Part shown: in pieces, positions 57,618-64,000 of the stretch | How positions within the stretch are numbered: the first letter of the stretch is position 1 | How the letters are laid out: every line of letters begins with the position of its first letter | DNA from: Rhizomonospora bruguierae | GTDB lineage: Bacteria > Actinomycetota > Actinomycetes > Mycobacteriales > Micromonosporaceae | Reading direction: 5' to 3' | DNA: 64,000 bases | Assembly: GCF_018397995.1 (NCBI RefSeq) | Contig: NZ_BBQH01000015.1 | Coordinates: forward strand, 147,190 to 211,189 | Made by a program: the position numbers and the translations under genes | Notes under the pieces: model-generated | Seen by the model: the letters and a program-made list of their open reading frames with translations, nothing else | The model's database searches: none | What the model was told of the DNA's origin: nothing

Positions 57618-60600
57618 TGCAGTCCGCCTCCAACAACCTGGTCCGCGCCGCCACCGGCGCCAACGTCACCTGGTTGCCGCCCACCGTCCGCGCCGACTGG
57701 GGTGAGGACGGCTACGGCGCCAGCGGCGGCTGGGGTGTGCCCAATCTCGTCAACGACACATTCGACGACCGCGCCACCAGTGGCGGCTGGGGTGCCGCCG
57801 ACGCCAGCACCACACACGCCCAAGCGTGGTCCACCAGCGGCGGCGCCAGCAACGACTACGCCGTCGCCGGCGGCTACGGCACACACCAGCACAGCGCCAC
57901 CAACGTCGCGCACCACACGCTGCTCGGCTTCGACGTGCCTGACACCGACATCCTGGCGGGCGTCAACCTCACAACCGGCGCGACCGGCGCCAACCTGGAG
58001 GCCGGTGTTCTCACCCGCTACACCTCAGTCACCAGTCACTACGAGGCGCAGGTCGAGCGGCATCCCGGCAGTCGCGTCCTCGACACCTTCAGCCGCAACG
58101 TGACTGCCGGCTGGGGCAACGCCGACACCGGCCACCCATGGACCGTGCTCGGCACGGCGTCCGAGTGGAACGTGGTGGGCGGCACCACCGGACGAATCAC
58201 GCTGGCCAACCCGGGCGACCTTCACATCGCCCACCTCGACATCGGCGACCCAGACCACGAATGCCAAGCCGCGTTCGCTATCCCCGTCGTGCCCAGCTCC
58301 GCACCGATCACCGTCCGCGTCGCTGGCCGCTTCGTCGACCCCAACAACTACTACGAGGCGCAACTGATGCTCGCCGCGGGCGGTGGCGTTCGGCTGGTGC
58401 TCTTCAGGTGGGTGAATGGCGTCAATGTCAACGTCAGCCTTCTGACCGGCGTCGGCGCCCACACCGCGGGCAACACCTGGAATGTGGCTCTCTCGTGCCT
58501 TGGCCGGACGATCCGAGCCAGGGCCTGGAAGTCGACCGACCCCCGGCCGGGCTGGCAGGTGTCGTACGCCGAGACATCGACCACCCCACCCGCCGGAACC
58601 AGGGTGGGCGTGCTGGCCATCCGCGAGAGCGGCAACACCAACGGCACTGTCAACGTCGACTTGCCAGACTTCGTTGCCAATGGCGACCCGTCATTGCCGG
58701 AGAGCAACGTCAACGTTCGGCTCGTCAAGCGGAGCGGCTCGACCACCGTGCTCGCCCAGGCTCGGCTGCCGTTCATGGCCACCGCTGGGCAGACGGTGTG
58801 GCTGCGCACCCAAACCTCCGGTGCGCTGATTCGCGTCAAGGCGTGGCATACCGACAGCGCGCCGCGCGCCGTTTGGGACGTCCAGGTCCGGGACGCCGGC
58901 AGTCCGCTGCCCACCGGCCGCGTCGGCGTCCGGTCGCTGATCAACACCGGATTCCTGGCTTCACAGTTGCCCAACACCATCCGTTTCAAGCAGTTCCGGA
59001 TGGTCAACGGCGGTGTCGACGACCTCACCGACCAGGTCGGCGACGGATACGAGGTCGCGCACACGATTGACGACGGCCTGCCCGACCAGGTCGCCTTTGT
59101 GAGTGGGGTGGGTGTCCCCGAGCTGTCCATCGGGCTGGCCGACGGCCGTGATGGCATGTCGCCCGCCGAGTATTTCTCGCCCTTCAACGCGGCGTCTCCA
59201 GTGTGCGACTTCGACCGGGACGTTGCCCCCGTCACCCTTGACCAGGGCCTTGTCACCGCCGCTGGGCCGGAGGAGGTGCGGCTGTTCACCGGTCGCATGA
59301 CTAACCTGCCCATGCGTGGTAGTTCCAGCCTCACCGGGGTCTCTGCTACCCGACTGAAGCTGGCCAAGGCGGTGCAGCCGCCGCCGGTGCTCGCGGAGCT
59401 CGAGGGCGGCGACGCGACGTGGCTGATCAGCTGGACGCTGCACCAGTGCGACGTGCACGTCTCGCCGCCCGTCCGCGTCGGCTGCCGTTTCCATGCCACC
59501 ATGCACGGCGCCATCCGGCCGGCCATCCCCGCCGACCAGGATGTCGTTTACAACGTCCGGCCTTACGACTCCGCCAACCGGCCGTTCAACCTGGAGTTCA
59601 TCCCGGGCCCATTCGTGCTCGCGCCCAACCTGGGCATTGACGCCACCCGCAAGGACCGGGCGGTTATCCAGCTGGGCCACCTCGGCGACGGCGACGGCGC
59701 GCTCATCCGCACGGCCTACCGCGGCCGCTTCGAATGCTGGATCAAGGGCCAGGCCACCAACGCCGCCGCCGCGCCCGGCGGACCCGGCAGCGCCCTGGTC
59801 AGCTTCAGTATCCAGGCGTTCTCCGACGGCGGCAGCGGCTATGCATTCATGGGCATTGACAACAACCGGCACCCCTACGTCCGACTGATGGGCGCCGCCG
59901 CCGACTGGACGTACACCGGCGCGCAGACGCTGCCCACCGACGGCGGCTGGTATTTCCTCGGCTGCGCCTACGACTATTCGGCCGGCAAGGCGGCCGTGAA
60001 CCTGAACGGGACGGTGAGCGCGTCAGCCGCCGCGGCCGGCGTCTTTAACATCAACGACCTGCCGATTCGGGAGATCAACCCCAACGGGACGTCCAACCAG
60101 CAGTTTGTGCACTTCAGCTATCTGCCCGTCGCAGAGGTGCAGTTCACCACCGGCGCCAACGCCGATCCGAACACGGCACCCTGGCTCAACCAGCTGCCCT
60201 GGCGGGTCGGCGCCGTCGTCCACCCCTCCGCTAACCGCTTCGCCGCGCTAGTGGAGACGGAGGCCACCGAGGCATGGGAGCTGATCGGCAACCGCGCGAA
60301 AACCGAGCTGGCATCGGTGCACTGCGACGAGCAGGACATCCTCCACTACCTACCCGCCGGCTACTGGACGCAGAGCGCGCAGCAGGTGCCGACGGAGACG
60401 ATCTCCACCGATGTCAACGCCGGGCCACTCAACATCAGCCTCGACCCGTCGCGGATCCGCAACACGGTGCAGGTGTCATACAACCGCACCGAGGTGTCCA
60501 CCGCCAATGTCTCCGTCTACCAGTCCACCGAACGGCTGGCCGTCCCCCGCGGCAGCACCAGCCTGGATGTCACGCTCGCCACGACTGCCGTCCGGCTGTA

Positions 60601-61237
60601 CGCCGGATATCTCGACATCCTGCGGCCGTCGCAGATGGACGGCACTGACCCGTCACCCGACAACACCTCGTGGATCACGCTGAACACCGCGGCCGACGGC
60701 ACTGGCCTGGAGCTGTTCTACCCGAAGGCTTACGCCCAGGTCCACCTCATCGACGCCAACACCGCGCGACTGACCCTGACCAATAACACGAGCGCCACGG
60801 TGTACGCGGTCAACGACGGCTCCGTCCCCTATATCAACATCGCCGGCCGGGCGGTCACCCAGACCCTCGCCACCCAGACCGCCGTCGACGACGACAGCAT
60901 CGCGGCGCGCGGCGAACGGTCGATGACCGTCAACCTCCCCGAAATTCAGCGGCCTGGCGACGCCCAGCAGATCGCCGGCGCGCTGGTCGCCGAACTGGCG
61001 CGCGCCGCGCCCGTCGTCGACGACGTCACCCTGTTCGGCGACCCCCGCCGGCAGCCTGGCGACCTGGTGATCGTCGACGACCCCAGTCAGACCAAGGCCA
61101 ACGGCCGGTATCGCCTCAACTCGGTGGTCCACCGCAAGGTCGGCGCCGCCTTCACGCAGGTGGTCCGCGCCCGGCGAGCGCTGCCGCCCGGGACGTGGGG
61201 CAACAGCACCTGGAACGAATGCCTGTGGACGGAGTGA
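57617..61237 (+). CDS. Large minor tail protein, probable host-recognition protein
   Basis: A 1206-residue product. The first half has two jelly-roll domains, each with a GW-A-A-D-like start (DTFDDRATSGGWGAADASTT; FSRNVTAGWGNADTGHPW) and a late RVGVLAIRESG; a LamG-like domain with a GYAFMGIDNNRHPYVRL and GGWYFLGCAYDYSAGKAAV segments follows; the C-terminus has a baseplate hub-like part ending GDLVIVDDPSQTKANGRYRL. It may bind surface polysaccharides and cover the hub (Tal) role. The start overlaps the previous stop (TGATG). Confidence 0.78.
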   Translation: MQSASNNLVRAATGANVTWLPPTVRADWGEDGYGASGGWGVPNLVNDTFDDRATSGGWGAADASTTHAQAWSTSGGASNDYAVAGGYGTHQHSATNVAHHTLLGFDVPDTDILAGVNLTTGATGANLEAGVLTRYTSVTSHYEAQVERHPGSRVLDTFSRNVTAGWGNADTGHPWTVLGTASEWNVVGGTTGRITLANPGDLHIAHLDIGDPDHECQAAFAIPVVPSSAPITVRVAGRFVDPNNYYEAQLMLAAGGGVRLVLFRWVNGVNVNVSLLTGVGAHTAGNTWNVALSCLGRTIRARAWKSTDPRPGWQVSYAETSTTPPAGTRVGVLAIRESGNTNGTVNVDLPDFVANGDPSLPESNVNVRLVKRSGSTTVLAQARLPFMATAGQTVWLRTQTSGALIRVKAWHTDSAPRAVWDVQVRDAGSPLPTGRVGVRSLINTGFLASQLPNTIRFKQFRMVNGGVDDLTDQVGDGYEVAHTIDDGLPDQVAFVSGVGVPELSIGLADGRDGMSPAEYFSPFNAASPVCDFDRDVAPVTLDQGLVTAAGPEEVRLFTGRMTNLPMRGSSSLTGVSATRLKLAKAVQPPPVLAELEGGDATWLISWTLHQCDVHVSPPVRVGCRFHATMHGAIRPAIPADQDVVYNVRPYDSANRPFNLEFIPGPFVLAPNLGIDATRKDRAVIQLGHLGDGDGALIRTAYRGRFECWIKGQATNAAAAPGGPGSALVSFSIQAFSDGGSGYAFMGIDNNRHPYVRLMGAAADWTYTGAQTLPTDGGWYFLGCAYDYSAGKAAVNLNGTVSASAAAAGVFNINDLPIREINPNGTSNQQFVHFSYLPVAEVQFTTGANADPNTAPWLNQLPWRVGAVVHPSANRFAALVETEATEAWELIGNRAKTELASVHCDEQDILHYLPAGYWTQSAQQVPTETISTDVNAGPLNISLDPSRIRNTVQVSYNRTEVSTANVSVYQSTERLAVPRGSTSLDVTLATTAVRLYAGYLDILRPSQMDGTDPSPDNTSWITLNTAADGTGLELFYPKAYAQVHLIDANTARLTLTNNTSATVYAVNDGSVPYINIAGRAVTQTLATQTAVDDDSIAARGERSMTVNLPEIQRPGDAQQIAGALVAELARAAPVVDDVTLFGDPRRQPGDLVIVDDPSQTKANGRYRLNSVVHRKVGAAFTQVVRARRALPPGTWGNSTWNECLWTE

Positions 61238-61238
61238 C

Positions 61239-61766
61239 GTGACCTACCCCCTCACCATCCCAATCACCGGCAGCCCCGTCTCCGTCGCCGGATTCGCCAA
61301 GCCGGCCGTCGACGCGATCACCGACCTCGACAAGCGGGTCAAGACCCTGGAGCCCGGCGATGCCATTCCTGCCTCCAACGACCAGCCATCGGAGGTCACC
61401 ACCAGCTCAACCGGGTTCGTGGCCAATGCCAGCGTCTGCGGAACTGGTTTCACCGCCCCACTGTCCGGTCGCGTCGTCGTCATGTGGGCCGCCGTCATCC
61501 GCGCCACCTCCGGCGCCGGATTCGGTGTCTGCTCCTACGAGCTGCGCACAGGGAGCGACGTCGGCTCGGGTGCAGTCGTCGTCGCACCCAGCCTGGACCG
61601 TGGCTGCCAGAACAGCGGTACGAGCACCGTCGCCAGTAGCACTTTTCATTGCGTGACCGGCCTGACGCCAGGCGACACCTACAACGTCCAGCTCATGTAT
61701 GCGAGCCAGACGGGCACCACCTCCGGCTTTGCCCGCCGACGGCTCCTGATCATTCCCATCCCCTGA
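61239..61766 (+). CDS. Tail-tip hypothetical protein
   Basis: A 175-residue product from a GTG one base after the previous stop. It has a short N-terminal coiled part (AVDAITDLDKRVKTLEPGD) then a beta-rich domain rich in Ser/Thr/Gly with a few cysteines (NASVCGTGF, SYELRTGSDVGSG). Possibly a short tail fibre or a trimeric head. Function by place. Confidence 0.65.
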   Translation: MTYPLTIPITGSPVSVAGFAKPAVDAITDLDKRVKTLEPGDAIPASNDQPSEVTTSSTGFVANASVCGTGFTAPLSGRVVVMWAAVIRATSGAGFGVCSYELRTGSDVGSGAVVVAPSLDRGCQNSGTSTVASSTFHCVTGLTPGDTYNVQLMYASQTGTTSGFARRRLLIIPIP

Positions 61767-61789
61767 CCCTGAAGGACTGAGGAGGCCAG

Positions 61790-62551
61790 ATGGAGATCAT
61801 CACCCGTGCCCAATGGGGTGCCCGCTCACCGGCGGGCACCGTCCACACCACCACCTGGGCCAGCCGGACCGGCTTCGCCGTGCACTACTCCGGCGCTAAC
61901 AAGGACCAGACGCCCCGGGCGATCCAGGACTACCACATCGGCAAGGGCTGGTCGGACATCGGCTACAACTTCCTCGTCGACACTGCCGGCCGCATCTACG
62001 AGGGCCGTGGGTGGATGGCGGTCGGGGCGCACATCGCCGGCCACAACACCGCCAACATCGGCGTGTGCATGATCGGCGAGGACAAGGACGTCACCGACGC
62101 GGCTAAGGCCGCGATCAGGTGGCTGTACGACGAGGCCCTCCGCCGCGCCGGCAAGACCTTGACGAAGCGGTACCACTCGCTGCTGGCGGCCACCAGCTGC
62201 CCGGGGGCGCGTCTGCGCGCCTGGGTGATCGCGGGCATGCCCACGCCGGGCGGCACCACGCCGGTGTCGACGCCGGCACCCACCAACCCCACCGACTGGA
62301 CGGAGGCCATCGTGGCCCAGCTTCCCACCCTCAAGCGCGGATCCAAGGGGGCGGCTGTCGGCCGCCTGCAGGGCCTGCTGCACGCGGCCGGCTACCGCGG
62401 CTCGAAGATCGACGGCGATTTCGGGCCCGCCACCGAGAAGGACCTGAAGGTATTCCAGGCCAAGAAGAAGGTCCAGAACTCGGTGACCAAGGCCGGCGCC
62501 GGGGACGGCCAGGCCGGCCGGTACACCTGGACCGCCCTGCTCGGGGCCTGA
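61790..62551 (+). CDS. Endolysin: N-acetylmuramoyl-L-alanine amidase with PG-binding domain
   Basis: A 253-residue endolysin. The Amidase_2/PGRP domain holds the zinc ligands in FAVHYSGANKD (His), HSLLAATSCPGARL (His and Cys), plus WSDIGYNFLVD and GAHIAGHNTANIGVCM. A Pro/Thr linker leads to a PG_binding_1 domain (TLKRGSKGAAVGRLQGLLHA, GDFGPATEKDLKVFQ). It cuts between MurNAc and L-Ala in the cell wall. It lies just before the holin genes. Confidence 0.93.
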   Translation: MEIITRAQWGARSPAGTVHTTTWASRTGFAVHYSGANKDQTPRAIQDYHIGKGWSDIGYNFLVDTAGRIYEGRGWMAVGAHIAGHNTANIGVCMIGEDKDVTDAAKAAIRWLYDEALRRAGKTLTKRYHSLLAATSCPGARLRAWVIAGMPTPGGTTPVSTPAPTNPTDWTEAIVAQLPTLKRGSKGAAVGRLQGLLHAAGYRGSKIDGDFGPATEKDLKVFQAKKKVQNSVTKAGAGDGQAGRYTWTALLGA

Positions 62552-62556
62552 GGGCG

Positions 62557-62868
62557 GTGGATCGTGTCCTCGCGATCTGCGGCCTCATCGTGGCGGTGGG
62601 TGCCGCGGCTGAGGTGCTCCGCCGGGTGGTGGGGTGGGTGATCGGCACCATGCGCCGCCTCGGCCGCCTCGCCGACGATCTGCTGGGGGAGCCTGCTCGT
62701 GGCGACCAGCCAGCCAGGCCGGGGCTGATGGACCGGGTGGCCGGCATGGACCGCCGCCTCGCCGCGGTCGAGCAGCTCGTGCACCAGGAGCTGACCCACA
62801 ACGGTGGGTCGTCCATGAAAGACCAGGTCACGCAGGTCGCGCGGGCGACCGGCGCCGACCAGCACTAA
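62557..62868 (+). CDS. Membrane protein of lysis module
   Basis: A 103-residue product from a GTG with an N-terminal hydrophobic helix (VLAICGLIVAVGAAAEVLRR, residues 4-23) and a charged helical C-part (RLAAVEQLVHQELTHNG). Similar one-helix proteins lie next to endolysins in actinophages and may help holin function. No clear family. Confidence 0.68.
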   Translation: MDRVLAICGLIVAVGAAAEVLRRVVGWVIGTMRRLGRLADDLLGEPARGDQPARPGLMDRVAGMDRRLAAVEQLVHQELTHNGGSSMKDQVTQVARATGADQH

Positions 62869-62888
62869 CCCCCCACTGAGGAGAGAGC

Positions 62889-63137
62889 ATGTCTGATCAT
62901 CTGGTATCGCTGATCCGGACATATGTCCCCATTGCCGTTGGCTCCGCGCTGGCCTGGCTGGCGTCGACGCTCGGCGTCGTGCTCGGCGATGACGCGTCGA
63001 CCGCGCTGACCGTCGGCGTTGTCGCCCTGGCGACGGCCATCTACTACGCGGTGGCGCGTGCGCTGGAGTCGCGGTGGCCGGCGCTCGGGGTGCTGCTCGG
63101 CGCGGCCCGGCCGCCGACGTACGAGCAGCAGCGGTAG
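62889..63137 (+). CDS. Holin-like protein
   Basis: An 82-residue product with two hydrophobic helices (YVPIAVGSALAWLASTLGVV and TALTVGVVALATAIYYAVA) and a short charged tail, the size and topology of class II holins. Placed after the endolysin. The ATG has a GAGGAGAG ribosome site. Confidence 0.8.
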   Translation: MSDHLVSLIRTYVPIAVGSALAWLASTLGVVLGDDASTALTVGVVALATAIYYAVARALESRWPALGVLLGAARPPTYEQQR

Positions 63138-63161
63138 CTACACCTTTCAGCACCACAGCGA

Positions 63162-63202
63162 GAACGCCCCGCTTCCTGGCTTCGGCCGGGAGCGGGGCGT
63201 TC
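63162..63202. terminator. Terminator after the lysis module
   Basis: The arms GAACGCCCCGCTTCC and GGGAGCGGGGCGTTC pair over 15 bases with one mismatch and an 11-base loop containing CTTCGG. It lies 25 bases past the holin gene and 18 before the end of the leftward gene, so it can serve both strands. Confidence 0.8.
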
Positions 63203-63219
63203 CGTCGTCTGCGGGGGGG

Positions 63220-63522
63220 TCAGCGGCGGGCGGCGAGCGCGGCGATCCGGGCCTTGTCGTCGGCGGTCAGCTCGCGCTGGAGGACGCGGCCGATGTGCCG
63301 TCCGGACTGCTCGCCCCACCAGAGCGCGTTGGTGTGGCGGAGGGCAACCTCGCGGTAGATCGCGATGAGCTGGTCGACGAGTTCGGCGGGCTGCTGGCCG
63401 GCGGTGGCGCGGATCGTGGCGTCGATCTGGCCGAGCACCTCGGCGCGGTCGTGCTCGCCGTGCCGGATGAGCTGGGGGTGGTGGGCGGTCAGGGCGGGCA
63501 GGTCGGTCACGGCGGCTCCCAT
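63220..63522 (-). CDS. Small helical hypothetical protein
   Basis: A 100-residue product starting MGAAVTDLPALTAHHPQLI. It is helical throughout (QLIAIYREVALRHTNALWWG, QRELTADDKARIAALAARR). The ATG at 63522 lies 7 bases beside a perfect palindrome; the frame is open further upstream but across that palindrome and with poor protein quality. It may be a lysogenically expressed gene. No family is recognised. Confidence 0.6.
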   Translation of the reverse strand: MGAAVTDLPALTAHHPQLIRHGEHDRAEVLGQIDATIRATAGQQPAELVDQLIAIYREVALRHTNALWWGEQSGRHIGRVLQRELTADDKARIAALAARR

Positions 63523-63528
63523 CTCGTA

Positions 63529-63549
63529 TTGACAAGTACAGCTTGTCAA
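63529..63549. promoter_or_regulatory. Perfect palindromic operator TTGACAAG-N5-CTTGTCAA
   Basis: An 8-base inverted repeat with a 5-base spacer (TACAG on the plus strand) lies 7 bases upstream of the leftward gene. The minus-strand TTGACA can serve as a -35 sequence, so a bound protein would probably repress this gene. It differs from the TCCCG palindrome at 15.3-15.5 kb, so another regulator would be involved. Confidence 0.65.
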
Positions 63550-63621
63550 ACTGTGGAGCCCGGTGGCGGAAGGAGCGCGAGGAGCGCCGCGCCGCCAGTG
63601 CCTCGCGCGACTAGCCAGCAC

Positions 63622-63674
63622 CACAACGATGGCGCCCCACCTGGCTTCGGCCAGGGTGGGGCGCCATCGTTGTG
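63622..63674. terminator. Strong terminator before the last gene's end
   Basis: A near-perfect hairpin of about 24 base pairs: CACAACGATGGCGCCCC... to ...GGGGCGCCATCGTTGTG with a TTCG tetraloop and one bulged base. It lies just past the end of the leftward gene ending at 63682 and before the palindromic promoter. It shares the CTGGCTTCGGCC centre with the terminator at 63162. Confidence 0.85.
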
Positions 63675-63681
63675 TCCGGGG

Positions 63682-63999
63682 TCAGGGAAGCCGGGCCACC
63701 TGCACATCCAGGCCCATGCCGCGCATCGCCTCGGCGTAGCCCTCCAACCACGCCAGGGCGGCCCGGCGTGGGTCCTCCCCGTCCGGGTGCTCGTAGATCG
63801 TCCACGTGAGCAGGCCCGCATACACGGTGTCGTCCTTGGCGCCACGCCGCCACGTCCGCGCCACCTCACCGGGTAGGCCGGCAGCGACGGAACGGTCCAG
63901 TAGCGACTGAATTTCGGCGTGGGCTTCGTCCCGGGTCAGTCCACCGGGGCCGATCATCGGCCGGATCAGCAGGTCATCCGCACTGACCTCGACCTGCAT
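63682..63999 (-). CDS. Hypothetical protein
   Basis: A 105-residue product whose ATG lies at the window edge (63997-63999). It begins MQVEVSADDLLIRPMIGPGG and has a helical middle with EDPRRAALAWLEGYAEAMRG. It is leftward like its neighbour and followed by a strong terminator. Unknown role; it is probably still within the prophage since attR was not seen. Confidence 0.6.
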   Translation of the reverse strand: MQVEVSADDLLIRPMIGPGGLTRDEAHAEIQSLLDRSVAAGLPGEVARTWRRGAKDDTVYAGLLTWTIYEHPDGEDPRRAALAWLEGYAEAMRGMGLDVQVARLP

Positions 64000-64000
64000 G

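Larger units (their letters stand above)
12521..64000. mobile_element. Siphovirus-type prophage, right end outside the window
   Basis: From the tRNA-Thr gene onward the window holds a complete order of temperate phage modules: integrase and repressor, replication, packaging, head, long-tail and lysis genes. The HK97-type head genes, tape measure protein, tail tube protein and frameshifted chaperones indicate a siphovirus. At least 51 kb are present. No repeat of the tRNA 3' end is found near the right edge, so attR lies beyond it. All essential modules look intact, which suggests the prophage may be functional. Confidence 0.93.

Noticed and set aside
63523..63624. 34-residue N-terminal extension of the leftward protein
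   Set aside because: It would read across the palindromic operator and is Arg/Ser-rich without protein character.
63100..64000. A right attachment site (attR) matching the tRNA 3' end
   Set aside because: No copy of the tRNA 3' sequence was seen here; the prophage probably goes on beyond the window.

Overview
The window is very GC-rich, with codon usage, GTG starts and 1 to 4 base start/stop overlaps typical of Actinobacteria. The host genes (a dTMP kinase fused to an MFS-like membrane domain, followed by DNA polymerase III delta-prime, a YbaB-like protein with secretion-substrate-like partners, and a RicT/PSP1 protein) suggest a Micromonospora/Salinispora-like member of the Micromonosporaceae. 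This placement is by gene resemblance only; no search was run.

Positions 1-12.5 kb are host chromosome: a sulfotransferase, an FAD-linked sugar-lactone oxidase, a TetR regulator, a PLP-fold amino acid deaminase/aldolase, tmk, holB, a small secretion-like cluster, a PSP1 protein, a membrane metallophosphoesterase and a tRNA-Thr(CGT) gene.

From the 3' half of that tRNA to the right edge lies a siphovirus-type prophage of at least 51 kb. Its right attachment site is not in the window. The order is: (i) lysogeny module 12.6-15.8 kb, with tyrosine integrase, membrane protein, HTH repressor and excisionase-like protein around six copies of a TCCCG-N4-CGGG(A) palindrome; (ii) a rightward early module 15.9-33.5 kb, made almost entirely of overlapping genes: small zinc and membrane proteins, a PD-(D/E)XK exonuclease, a Gp3/RDF-like protein, a DEDD exonuclease, a RusA resolvase, a pentapeptide-repeat protein, a sliding clamp, a dCTP deaminase, an intein-containing helicase-methyltransferase, SSB and a DnaB/RepA-type ATPase, followed by a dense TGTCCCAC repeat array that may be a replication origin or regulator-binding region; (iii) a glycosylation cassette 33.7-39.0 kb, with three glycosyltransferase-like proteins, a nucleotide-sugar epimerase/reductase, a sugar C-methyltransferase-like protein and small zinc proteins; (iv) head, connector and tail modules 39.4-61.8 kb, with terminase, portal, MuF, scaffold, JAMM protease, capsid, connectors, tail tube, tail chaperones with a GGGAAAC slippery site, tape measure and large tail proteins; (v) lysis 61.8-63.1 kb with amidase and holin-like proteins; (vi) two leftward genes in the last kilobase, between strong hairpins and next to a perfect operator-like palindrome.

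The most interesting ideas are these. A JAMM metalloprotease sits between scaffold and capsid genes, and both flanking proteins carry the same N-terminal LG-x-R-x-x-G-x-P-I-x-x-x-G-G motif, which suggests a Gly-Gly-directed head maturation protease. A 333-residue LAGLIDADG intein sits in the helicase-methyltransferase. The phage nuclease ends in an SSB-like DDEIPF tip. The TGTCCCAC array, the repressor operator cluster, the repeated leader upstream of capsid and connector genes, and the internally duplicated tail chaperone also deserve a second look.
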